Below are positions 34,798 to 46,152 of a stretch of 64,000 nucleotides of DNA, piece after piece. Position 1 is the first letter of the stretch. The number at the start of each line of letters is the position of its first letter. The position numbers and the translations under genes were made by a program. The notes under the pieces are model-generated. The model was not told where the DNA came from. It worked only from the letters and a program-made list of their open reading frames with translations, and did not search any database. This DNA is from Oscheius onirici (lineage: Eukaryota > Nematoda > Chromadorea > Rhabditida > Rhabditidae), in assembly GCA_932521025.1 (NCBI GenBank), contig OW051473.1, positions 9,362,001 to 9,426,000 on the forward strand, read 5' to 3'.

Positions 34798-36530
34798 CTG
34801 GAGAAAGACGATGAGTGCAGTAAAAGAGAAGTCTAGAACATAGGAGAGTGCTTTGTTTACAACGGAATAGTCAGCACTAGAAGGATTCAAAATTGAGTAA
34901 CTGGGATCGGAAAGCGGTACCAGTGATACGGAGGATTGATTCATGATGAGAAAGGATTACTGGGAAATTAGATATGTTCGAGAAAAGAACAACTGTAGCT
35001 CTGAACGAACAGAAGAGAAAGAGAAATCAAGACGAATCTGTCATGTGAACAGTCGAAACATAGGATTCCAGGACAACAAGTCTGAATCGGTAGCGGTAGA
35101 GGAACTATTTGCGCTACAGTCGAAAAGTAGGAGAATTTGAAAGTGCAAGTAGACTTTCCAGGCAGCGAAAGTAACAGAGAAACAAAAAGAGAGATAGGGC
35201 AAATGTATTTTGAGAAAGTGCAGAGTTTCCAGACAATGACAGGTCGGTAAGACAAGAACGATCGGTTATGACTCAGAGTGCGTGAGCGAGACATTACAGT
35301 TCGGCTAGGCTTTGAGCTAAACCGATGAGCACAAGGTTCGCGCCACAATAGAGTGCCAGATGTGGAAACCGCGCGGCTCTTTTCGCATGTAAACAACTGC
35401 GATCGACAGGCAAAAAGTGACCCCTCGTGGCAAAAAATGACACCTGTACCCCTTTTTGTCTTTGCTCGGTTTCGACAAGTCTAGAACGGAAAGAAAAAAG
35501 AAGGATTGTGTGTGACCCAGTTCAAATCGCGTTTCTAATACGAGCATTGTTTGGCAACTCTTTGTATTTTCTTCACCGAATCTGGCTATAAATCGGAAAA
35601 TCAGTGACTAGTTCCTTTGTACTAATAAAATTAATCTGCGATTCAGCATCCAGACCTTTGTATCAACGATAGGAAAGAAGAAAAGATAGAGATTAGCGCT
35701 CAGACGCAAGCTAGGTTTTCCCGCGCAGCCGTGGGCTCACTGTTTTGCTAGGTTTTCCGTTGGTGGGCGCACTGTTTCGTCACGCTTTCGGCGCCTCTTG
35801 CATCTCTACATTGCGCTTGTAAACAGATCAATGCAGTGTTTAGTTCACTCTCCCTGTTCTTTTAGCACATCCTTTTCATGTTCCTGCTTTCATTCTCAAG
35901 CATTCTTCTTAGGAAAGTTGAGCACGATTCCAATCTAGTCAAAATGGCATAAACAGATCGTCTCCGTGTTATTTTTGCCGCAATAGGTCCTTCGCTCTCA
36001 AAGGCGGGCAGGGGGTTGTATGCGAGCAGCTGCTACCGTCACTCTCAACTTTAGACATTTTCTTCTGAAACCAATTTGGTTAGCCCTCTGATTTCTTCCA
36101 GTAAAATAGACTGGCCTTTTACGGCTGGCACTGAAAGTATCACACATTTTTTGTATCCCTCCGAAGCACATTCTCACACGCTCATATGAGTTGACACCTT
36201 TGTCTCTTTGTCTTTCTGTACCTCGGCCTCCTCTCCGATTCTTCATTTACCTGTCTCACTATCTCTCTGACTCAGTCTCTCCGACTTTTTGACTTTCTAA
36301 CCTTTTCTGACTCTCTCGGAGTTTCTTCACTGGATGAGGCTACTAGAAATTGCGTTCCAATTTGCGATTATTGAGTAGAGTGTGATAAAACATCACCGCT
36401 TTATGATTTTCATCACAAAGGTTTCTTCGCAGTATCTCCCAATAACAAGACGCATCAACTGCTTGCCATTTCCAACTTGGGATAGCTCTCGCTCTCTTAT
36501 AAAAAGCCACTAAGATAAGTTTCCCATTCT
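34798..36530. other. Gene-poor region with a short tandem duplication
   Basis: I see no supported gene. At about 35709-35777 an imperfect tandem duplication repeats GCTAGGTTTTCC followed by a GTGGGC and CACTGTTT block. A pyrimidine stretch with repeated TCTGACT/CTCTCTGACTC motifs lies at 36240-36325. Long open frames here, such as the minus-strand ones at 34968-35396 and 35317-35547, have no splice or family support. Confidence 0.4.
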
Positions 36531-36532
36531 TT

Positions 36533-36577
36533 AGTATCTTCCGAACCACATTCTCACAATGTGGTTCGGAAGATACT
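36533..36577. repeat. Perfect 20-bp hairpin with 5-base loop
   Basis: AGTATCTTCCGAACCACATT is followed by CTCAC and then by its exact reverse complement. It is a stable stem in either strand. No terminator context, gene border or T-run explains it. Confidence 0.9.
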
Positions 36578-36825
36578 ACTTCCATTTGTGAACATCGACT
36601 GTTATCTTCTACGAGCTTTGTGTCTCAGTCTTTTCCCTCTTTTCCCGCTGATAGCCTGTACGACATGCTTTCCTCTAAAACTTTAATAACTGACCACTCA
36701 ATCTGTCTGCCAGTTACGCCTCTAGACATTTTTTCCAAATTTTATCTCTCTATGCACTTTCCCTCCACTGTGTTGATTTTGGTAGCGCAGCTAACACTGT
36801 TCCTCATATCCAGCCAGTATTCAAA

Positions 36826-36908
36826 CCGGTTGCGTTGTAGGGGCAACTGTTGGACGAGAGAGACCTCTCTCAGGTCTCGATAAGAGCAGTCTGGTGGTTT
36901 GAATTTGT
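36826..36908 (+). repeat. Dispersed repeat R2, copy 2
   Basis: It is a direct repeat of 33024-33110 with small gaps, and again contains GAGAGAGACCTCTC followed by GGTTTGAATT-type sequence. From 36909 to 38327 I see no gene and no other repeat. Confidence 0.7.
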
Positions 36909-38327
36909 GAAAAAGTGGATTCTTTGAATAAGAAGGGATTTGCCTTTGCCCTGAGGCTGATCTTCTTTGTATGGAACGGAATAACTGAGTCGATTCCAGG
37001 ACGCCAAATAGCAACAAATGTGATTGAAAAATTTAGGTTAGGGACTTAGGCGTCCACAGCAGTTGTCCAACACGGTCGTAACGTTTGATCAAAATGAGCT
37101 ATATAGCTGTTTTATAAACCAAAAGAACAGGAAAAATTAGCTCTATTTGGCCATGTGCATATAGAGATCAGAGGTTATAGCTCAAAAAATTCTGAGTACC
37201 AGTCAAAAAGACGAAATTTAGAATACAGAAAAGCTTTTTCAAAATAGACAAGCGCACATCCCATGCGATTTTAAAATTCTGACAATGCACTTTTATGGGT
37301 TTTGAACAGTGAAGTTCTCAGGAAAAACCTGATTTCCCTGAAGGTTTTCTGAATGATATACGAAGGCTCAAACTTACGAAAGTGACCAACTTCCGGCAGT
37401 TGCATAGCCCTAACCCAATGGTTTTGAAGAAATCTCCTGGTTATATTTGAAAGAGCTCAATCTGGGCTACAAAACCCTGTGTGTAACAAGGTGACTTTCC
37501 TTTGTGTACAGGCTGAACTGCTACTTCCAAGTCAGAGAAGCAAAACATTCAAAAAGAGCAAAAATCTAAAACACTCCACCCATTTTCTTCAACTCCTTGG
37601 TCTCGAACTCTTACTGCACATGTAGCATGACTTTGGTCCAGACAGTGCGAAAATAATTAGGATTGCAAACTACCAGCTACTGTAACATGTTTAGCGTTTA
37701 GTGTAAGGGGAAGAGAAGTGGACAACAATCGAGGGCTTGTAAAATCTCTGGTAGGCATGGGAATGGAACGGATTGGCTATTGGCTGTCGCTTTTTAAAGA
37801 GTTTAATCAGGCGTTGTTTCGCCTCACTGTTAATGTCTCCAAAAGGTTCTGAAACCTTGATTGGTCCAAAGCTACATCCACGACCTCAGGCTTCATCTGT
37901 GGCAGTGGTTGAGAAATATTGAGGGGCGATGAACAGAACAGTTAGGAGAAACAAGAACTGTTCCCACTTTGATACTCCACATGTTCACCTTTTTGTTGTT
38001 AGCATATTCCAATAGTCTTATATTCAATTGAACAACACCATTAGCATCTTCCTCTACAATCTGCATAGATGAGGTCAGAAGTTAATTTTTCAAACGCATG
38101 CCTTGAAGACAAATTCGGGCGCATTCGCTTCCGCTTTCTAGTAGCCTCCAGTTGGTCATTTTCACCACTTAGTCAACTTAGTAAGTTCGTTTATACTCTA
38201 GTATACTCTAGAGTAAGGCCAACTATTGATTTTACTGATTTTTCAAGTTCTACAAAATTTTAAACCCACGTTAACGTTTTATGCTCTAGCTATTCTTTTA
38301 CATCGAATAATCAAGCTCTTTCAGAAT

Positions 38328-40993
38328 ATGGCACATTGCGTACTCTGCCTAGGTTGGAGTGACGCCTTCAATTTCCCAAAGGAAGAAAAACAAGCCGTCG
38401 CCTGGGCCGAACTATGGAACCGTCTGGACGCTCTGAAGAAGGAAATTTGTGGAAAAGGTGCCAAAGCCAAACAGCGTCGCAGAAAGTTGTTAGCTTGTAA
38501 GGCCCGCTTCTCCGATGCTGATAAAGCTGTACATGTGCGTAAGTACGGAGCCCTTCCGGTTAGTTTCAGCAAAGAACAATAAACATAATTTTGATTAGAT
38601 GCGTCCACAGGTTGCTCCCGTTCCTCCTGCAGTTCCATTTGCTCCTCCAGCAGCTGCCCCAGTTCTTCTTGCATCTCCGATCCCGTTAGTTCCAGTTGTT
38701 CCGCCAGATGATCAGAACGTCCAGGATGAAGACACTGAACATCTTCAACAGCAATCAGTCTTTGAAGATAACACTGCTGATGCGGTAACTTACTTTTTAG
38801 CATTGAATTTTTGTAACCGAACACTGTTATGGTATGGTCAAAATGGAGAGTATGTTTTGGCCCGCGTTTTTTATATAACATTATTTAAATCGAATTGAAG
38901 GGAATTCAGCTGCGTAGAACGTTACAGCATATATACATGTTGAATGCTCAGCCTAGGTAAAAGCGCGCGCCAATTCAATTCGCCAATAATTCTCATTACA
39001 TTTTTAACAGACTATATCGGCTAATAACTTTCAGAAACAAGCACCCGACTCCGCGAATGAAGAGAATCCCCGCCGTGTTTTGTTGGAAGCCAAGGAGAAT
39101 ATTGATATAACTGACCCAAACGAGGATGATTTCGGAGAGGAAAAAGAATCCGCAGAGCAGGAAGAATACAATGAGGAGGATGAGGAACAGTTCGGTACCG
39201 ATAACGCAAGACCGCTTTATAAACGTGTTAACTATTCCTGTTAAGGCTGACAATCACCTTGAACAGTCTGAACACCCACAAATACAACGGCTAACACCAG
39301 TCGATCCGATGCTGAGTGGTTTGCCGGCTAAACAGGACGACCCCGCCTCCGATTTCAAGACTGACCAGTTTGCAGAGTATCACGAGGCAAGTAACTTTAT
39401 ATACTGCGATTTTCACAACACTAGGCTTATAGTTTTACTAATGATAATTACAAAAATAAGCGAAATATGGGACAATGCATTGATTTTAGCTGTCGGGATA
39501 TGAGGACGAATCTGGTGAGGAGTTCTCAGAATACAACGAGCATTTCGAAGACTCGAAGACAGAAGAATTTGTTGAGGAAGATTGCAGTCAGGAGGAGAAG
39601 AAGGGATCCAGCGAGCAGGACGAATCTGACAAGGAGTCAGAAAACCAGAACGATATCGACCCTGTAAGACCTTTCACATATCTAACAATAACTCTTTTTC
39701 AGGTGAGGAATCAGCTTGAAGAGTCAAAGGAGCCAGAAGAGCAGCAGCCAGTTTTTTCGATGCTGTTTGCTGCACAGGATTCCCAGCTCGATCAGATCGC
39801 TCTGTCTCAAAACTCTCCAGCTGATAACGAGCCTAAGTATCAAAATCATCTCGGTATAGATCAGGCAAGTCACTTTTTACATGAGTGATTGTGGGATGTT
39901 TACAATGAATAATAGTTACTACACACTATCAACACGGCATTGTTTCTAATCCTATGGCCGGTTCAGTTTTAACGATAACGACAAAAACTAACTAAAACAT
40001 GAGACAAGTCATTGATTTTAGCTGTCGGAAGCCGTGGAGGAAACTGGCGAGAATGCCTCCGGAAACAACGAAGACGATTCGGAAGTAGTAGCAGAGTTCG
40101 CAGAAGAATATTTTGTAGAGGAGGAAGCGCAGCAATAAGCGGAAGAGGAAAATTTTGGTCAGGAGACAGGAGACCATTCCAATTTCCAGGTTGTAAGATT
40201 TTCCATGCGGTTCTGTAACAGTTCTTTTGCAGAATATGGAAGAGGATGAGGAGTCTGAAGAACATGAGCCAACACCATTAGTTCCAGATGAGGGTCGTGA
40301 GCTACTTCCAGAGTCTCGACCCCTGGTGAATTTCCATATCGAAGAAGAGTCATTTGTAGAGTCAGAAGATATCGAGACTGTAAGACATTTCATATAGTTT
40401 TTATCAGTTTTTCTTTTAGTATGACGACGAAATGAAGCATTATGGAGAGCCAGAACGGCAGAAATCAGAGACTCGAGAAGTTGCTCCCAATGTCAAGAGA
40501 GTAACATTTACCGACGTTCCTTCTCCGGTCTCCAATCCGAACAATGGGGCTGCAGTCGAGAAGTTGGTCGTCAAAATCCTCAAGTCCGACAACAGACAGC
40601 CAACTGTAACTTATAAGCTTCTTACCACATATTGTGACTATTTTTCAGTCCGAAGGCCCGATTGGAAGGAAGCGCAGAGCCGAGCTTGCAGAAATGAGAA
40701 GGCCTCCGAAACAGCCACAAGGAGATCCCGAAACAGACAAGTGTGATGTTGGTTATACCACCTAGATTTACTAACCTCATGTTTTTAAGAATGACGGTTG
40801 TGCTTCACTTCAATTCGACTTCCGGAAACTGTCGGAAAAGCAGAAAGATAGACTTTTCCAAGCCCATCCAGCTCTCAAGTTTGTCGAAGAAGACGACGGG
40901 GAACATCTGGTGGGATTTTTGAGTTTAAACTGTGGAGCTTTCCACGATCCCGAGCACGAAGTCAGTCGCTGCCCATGTGTCAAGATGACATGA
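38328..40993 (+). CDS. THAP-like/acidic repeat protein, possibly decaying
   Basis: The start at 38328 lies 3 bases after TTTCAG. Exon 1 begins MAHCVLCLGWSDAFNFPKEE, has AVAWAELWNRLDALKKE and ends LLACKARFSDADKAVHVRKY and GALP. The CxxC, FP, Trp and late Cys order resembles a THAP finger, but the final His is Arg (CKAR). A Pro/Val-rich exon follows (RPQVAPVPPAVPFAPPAA), then acidic exons, two of which look like duplicates of one another. The C-terminus is LQFDFRKLSEKQKDRLFQ, then FVEEDDGEHLVGFLSLNCGA and HDPEHEVSRCPCVKMT. Two donors use GCAAGT. Problems: the frame breaks between about 39195 and 39245, and an in-frame TAA interrupts the second acidic repeat (about 40136). Probably a nuclear DNA-binding or chromatin protein; the function is not known. 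Confidence 0.4.
39386..40030 (+). repeat. Duplicated exon/intron units inside the acidic gene
   Basis: Two introns start GCAAGTNACTTT (39386 and about 39864), end CATTGATTTTAG and are followed by CTGTCGG (39493 and 40023). The acidic exons that follow share the opening Leu-Ser and EEF/EEYF motifs and end at GTAAGA donors followed by similar sequence. This indicates a tandem internal duplication of about 500 bases. Confidence 0.65.
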
Positions 40994-42214
40994 ATATGCT
41001 ATGCCAAATACAATGGGAAAAGTCGTGCCAATATTCTGGTCTATGCCGCTGCAAATTTTCGATACAAGGTATGTTTGCTGAAAAAACAATTGACTTTAAC
41101 ATCTCTGTCGTTTAAACGTTGTTAACACTGGTGTTTTTGAGCTACCATTGCTTTTTGTTATTGTAATATTCATGTTGTTATAAATAAAAGATGAAAGAAA
41201 AGCAAAAAGTTTAATAAACAGCCGTTCGTTGGTATTCAGTCGCGCATTCATTTTCAAAACGATTATTTCCTCTTTACACACAGTTTATTGTTCTTATTCT
41301 CAAGCGCATTATTTTTCTAGTACCCGCCATGCGCATTTTGCACTTTCTTTCCTGTTTTTAAGGCAGTTCAGAAGAACCATACGTGTGAGTTCTTTGTCAA
41401 ACAGTTAATAACGTAGTTTAACATCTATTCTTATGTCCGACAAAACTATTGACAAAGCTTAACTTGACACCATTATTTTTGATTTGCTTTCCTCTAAAAG
41501 AAACTTCCATAGGCTCTAATCATTCCATCATTCCACAATGAGTAGTTTCGCCCACGATATCAACAACATTTACTTTTCTTTCCAATATTTCTTTTCCACA
41601 ATTACACTTTTCAACGAATCAATATCAAGACAAAACCCGATCCAGTAGTCAAAATAATTTGTTCCGTGCACCTGCAATTAATCCCTACGGCATCCTGCAT
41701 CCTCTCCCCCCTCCAAGGTCAACTGGACCATCACCGACCGATTTCGAACGGGAGACAACAATAGGCCCGGAATCTGTCCTTTTACTCTGGGAGACTAACT
41801 ACCACACGTGCGGCGATAGTCATGTTTACCCCGTCAAATGCCATATTTTTCCTGTTGAAAAGTGTTGTTGTGAATGAGTAAAGTGCTTAGTAATCACAGC
41901 GATTCCAACTTTTAAGTCATGTTTTTCACACTTTCCGCAAAATGTTGTTTCTAATCGCAACAAAATATGCCACAGCCGTCAACGCTGACCGGCCGCGTAG
42001 GAACGAGTTTTCCAGGACGAGGCTGTCCGGTGCCGTGCACATAAGTCTCGGACTAATTTTCCCCCTTCTCCTATGTGTTGTTCACACCTTTTGCATTCTT
42101 CAATGTTTGTTCTTTTATTCAATCTTTTCATGCATCTATTATTCATCTGCACGCTTTAAAAGGCCGTTTATAAACCTTTTTCCTGCTTTTTTTCATTTTC
42201 CGTCAAATATTTAG
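40994..42214. other. Intergenic region upstream of the Spinster-type gene
   Basis: Directly after TGA 40993 the same frame stays open (ICYAKYNGKSRANILVYAAA) to a GTATGT donor at about 41070, so an alternative end of the previous gene is possible. AATAAA occurs near 41182. The remainder is AT-rich, with short open frames lacking any recognisable domain. Confidence 0.35.
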
Positions 42215-44877
42215 ATGATTCCATCATCAAAACCTGAAGAACCACCAAGCAATGTAAGAAAATATCTCATCGTTGGAATTCTCTGCTTGATTAATCTTCT
42301 TAATTACATGGATAGGTACACAGTGGCTGGTAAGTCGACCTGTGCGGACAATAGCAGATTACAATCAGGTGTCCTCAGCAGTATTCAAGGATACTACAAG
42401 ATCAATGACGCCACAGCTGGTCTATTGCAAACGGTTTTTATCATTGCTTTTATGCTCTGCTCACCAGTTTGCGGTTACCTAGGAGACAGGTGGGTAGTGA
42501 AAGTTGTTTGTTGTTTGTTGGGGCTGGACAAAGAGATTTGGAAGAAGAGCTCTTATGAATGGGAGAGTTGTGACGAAATGAGAGTTCTGTTCTCTACTCT
42601 TTATATCTTAATAGAGAATTGGAATGATTTGGATAGTAAGAAACTTGTTATGTATCTTTCTAAAACGTTCCTTACCAGTAGCTGTCCTTGGAACTTGACT
42701 TGAACTGCGTTCGAATTGAGCTTGTTCTGTTTCTTTTTACCGCTCGTACATAGCATAATTGCACTGTTAGCGAGAGATACCAAGAGTTATCTTCACAAAA
42801 AGTCAACACAAAATTTTGCTCGTTTGTATAGAGCATAATTTTTGCAGAAATTTCTATAAAATTGAATACAGGATTAGACAAAAACAACATCCGTTTTAAC
42901 GCAAACTGCAAGGTCTGCGGCAAACAAATGTTCAAGAACTTTTCAAAGCACAGGGTTCAAAGGGATAGTAAGCGCGATTACCTTCAATTTTAACAGCAAA
43001 TCAACAAAAAAGTTAAGCAGAAACGAAGAGTATTGATAAAATCATGTATGTTTCAGGTACAATCGCAAGATCATAATGGTTATAGGCATTTCTGTGTGGA
43101 TATTTGCTGTGGTAGCATGCACCTTTGTACCGGCAAACGTAATCTCTTTCTATGCTCTTTCCACAATAATTCCAGCTCTTCTGGCTCTTTGCAACTCTCC
43201 GAGCTGTCGTGGGAGTAGGAGAAGCGTCTTACATCACCATCTCGCCAACAATCATTGCTGATATGTTTTCAGGAAGCCAAAGAAGTCGCATGCTGATGGT
43301 TTTCTACTTTGCGATACCTTTCGGCAGGCGTGTTTCTTTGTTTTTCAAACAATACAATGACTTTTTCAGTGGTTTGGGCTACGTGGTGGGTTCAGCTGTG
43401 GCCAATGCCCTAGGAGCCTGGCAATGGGGAATTCGAGTAACTGCTGTACTCGGTAAGTCACGCCTAGGTTTCACCACTGGTTATAGGTGCAATTTGCATC
43501 GCTCTCATCGTTCTCTTTGTCGAAGAACCGAAGAGAGGTGCAGCTGAAGCAACCGAAGACCAGAAACACTCTTCATATAATGAAGATTTGAAGTCTCTAG
43601 TCAAAAAGTGAGTGTCTCTTTGCGTACTACGGTACCATTTCAATCTAGCTACTTGCTCGAGGTTTTAAACTAAAAAGGAGCGTATAAGTTGAGGTACATT
43701 GTTGCGATAATTTATAGCAGTGCAACCTTGCAAACTGGACGGCTTGGAGAAAAAAATCTAGGGCTTATCTTCATCCAAGCACTATTTTTTTTTGTTAATA
43801 TATCGTCGTTTCTGTTTTCAATCTGGATTCCCTTTGAAGTGGCCTACTCGCAGCTGATAAGAATGTTCCACCAAGAATAAAAGAACATAAAACAAAATAC
43901 TACCAGAGAAAGCTCATACAAAGCTCAATCTTTTCAGTATAACGTACGTAACCTCTACACTGGGTTACACTGCAATCGTCTTCGTAGTAGGAACAATGTC
44001 TTGGTGGGTTCCAACAGCCATTCAGCATGGTGAGGCATGGAAGGCTGGACAAAATATGACTGGCGGCTACGATGAAAGCAAAAAGTCACAGTATCATTAC
44101 TCATTTTTTACCAGGCATTATGTTCAGTGTGTCAACAATCTTCGGAGGCATCTTACTTATTGGAGGACTGGCCGGAGTGGCGCTTGGAAGTCTATCTGCT
44201 CAGGTATTGTCACTTCTAATTTGTTTATCATGATTTTCAGTGGATGAAGTCAGGCTGTGGGCCTTGCCGTCTGATTAAGACACAAAGAGCTGATCCCATT
44301 GTCTGTGCAGCTGGAGCGATCATTGCCATTCCAACATTCTTTTTCGGTATTCAGTTCATCAAGACAAATGAGACGATAGCCTGGATTCTGATGTTTATCT
44401 GCATCACCGGATTGTGCTTCAACTGGGCTATCAACGTTGACTTGCTTATGGTAATTCCACTAGAAACACAAAAGAAATAATATTCAGACTGTTGTGACTC
44501 CAAATCGAAGGAATTCAGCCAACTCTTGGCAAATTCTGACTTCTCATCTGCTCGGAGATGCTTCGGGTCCCTATATCATAGGATTGGTATGTTTTCGCGC
44601 TAATATTTTTACCTTTTTAGGGTTGCAGATTTCTGATACAGTCCGAGGAACTGACAATTCTCCAAAGGCTAAATTCGATTCACTTGTGACAGCTTTCCGT
44701 ATTCCTAACGTCCTTCTCTTCGTGTCAGTAGCCTTCTTTATTGTCGCTACAGTCTTCTTCAAACGGGACAGACAAAAGTTTTTAAAGGCTATGGGTAAGA
44801 GAAAGCTTAATGTGAGAAAAAAGTTATTCAGAGACCCAGAAAGAAACGGAAAACAGGGCAGAGCAGCAGGCTGGTAG
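42215..44877 (+). CDS. spin: Spinster-type major facilitator transporter
   Basis: The start at 42215 directly follows ATATTTAG. The protein has about twelve predicted membrane helices: [20 protein letters not shown], then [39 protein letters not shown]; the family-typical [67 protein letters not shown]. Spinster/SPNS proteins export lysosphingolipids or lysophospholipids, often from lysosomes. The 42492-43057 and 43607-43936 introns are long; others are near 40. Near 44030-44114 the frame is kept only if a GTGAGG donor at 44030 is used, which removes a lumenal loop ([18 protein letters not shown]). Keeping the loop shifts the frame, so alternative splicing or a small sequence error must be considered. 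The tail is long and basic; the stop is TAG 44875-44877, with AATAAA near 44944. Confidence 0.85.
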
Positions 44878-45584
44878 AACGAACAAAGCTTTTGAAGATC
44901 TTTCCATCGAAGTGCATTAAAACGGGTTCACAGACAATGACAAAATAAATCTATAGCACTCATTCGAAGCATTCCCCTTGAAATACCGCTCACAGCTAGG
45001 CCCCGCTGACATCAAGGTCGGTTAGCCCCAGCAACTGGTAGACATTCGACCGTAAGAGTAGCTCGCCCGCCGGTAGCAGCCGTAGCAGTCCGTTTACAGG
45101 CAGCCGACGCTGTCGCGGGTTACTGAAATGGCTGCACGGTTGCAGCAGGTAATGCGGCCAGACAAGAAGCTAGAGCAGCTCTTTTTGTCTGCCAGATTTC
45201 CGAGGCCAACAGACTCCGCTGGGAACAACCCGAAGAGGTTGCTAGTGCGGACCATTTGCGAATTGGAACACGCGTCGTACCATCTCGTTTCGATTCAGCT
45301 TTAAAGAATTTTCCACGACGACTAAGCGAACGTTATCTGTACTGTGTCTCGTGTAGTTCTTCGATTCGCAAGATTTTGCCTCAATTGACTAAGTTTTTTT
45401 TTTCAACAATTTATATCGAAAACAACTGACATTTCTCGTAATCATAAAATATATGAACACAGGGGTGTTGCCAGGAGTTTTGAATAACGGATGAGCAGAG
45501 ATGGAGAGCGTGAAGACGGAGAAGGGCGAGTCAAGGATAAACAGATGCCTCACTGCCGTCGCACTCCCACAGGTTGAGATTGTA

Positions 45585-46095
45585 TTAAAGGGAGGTTTTC
45601 AGGCGCTTCTGAGCCTGCCGATCATTGGCCTGGAGTTCAGGGATCGGACAAAGGGAACGATGATGGTTTCCGCCAGTGGGGTCAAGGCCGCGGTAGTAAC
45701 TGTTAGCTTCGCCGCAATGGAAGCACACCTTGAGCTTGCATCTTCCTCTGCAGCGATCGTAGCTGCCGATGCAGACACCTTCTCCTCTGCCTGTATTGGG
45801 CAAGTCTGCCTCGAACGGTTGCAAATTTCCTGCAGTCGTCTTCGTAGTGTCGAATGGATGACCCGCAATTCAACGCGCATTCAACTGTTGTCGGTTGCTG
45901 ATTTTCGGTGAACCGAAGAGTGCAATTTTCGAGGACTTCGCCGTAGCAGATAATGTTTTTAAGCGTCTCCTCAGGCCGCATCTTTGCCATTTCGTCATCT
46001 GACGAATTGAAGGCGAAGCCTTGCATCTGTTTGAACTGTTCGTCCATGGTCCTGAATTGATGGGCGAATCCTTCTATGTAATTGCCATTTCTCAC
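45585..46095 (-). mobile_element. Pao/BEL-type gag remnant
   Basis: Minus-strand pieces in two frames give ECALNCGSSIRHYEDDCRKF followed by ATVRGRLAQYR, then VCIGSYDRCRGRCKLKVCFH with CGE, and finally HHRSLCPIPEL. The order C-C, H, DDC-R, a Leu/Arg run, C..C..C..CG, HHxxLC is typical of the gag zinc-binding region of Pao/BEL LTR elements. The N-terminal side includes EGFAHQFRTMDEQFKQMQGF. Frame changes make it non-coding, and no pol or LTR is visible nearby. The plus-strand sequence from 44878 to 45584 has no gene that I can name. Confidence 0.5.
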
Positions 46096-46152
46096 TGTTC
46101 TAGTATCGACGCTCTTTTTTCCTGTCTCTGAATGATATGTTGTTACAGGGTC

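Noticed and set aside
34968-35547. Minus-strand open frames of 142 and 76 codons
   Set aside because: Composition is non-coding-like, they overlap each other and no splice or homology evidence supports them.
40994-41070. Readthrough extension of the acidic THAP-like gene
   Set aside because: The frame stays open past TGA to a GTATGT donor, but no downstream acceptor with matching coding sequence was found.
45000-45420. Alanine-rich plus-strand translation (ARQEARAALFVCQISEANRL)
   Set aside because: It is interrupted by stops and has no recognisable family. It may be part of the retroelement remnant in antisense, but I could not support it.
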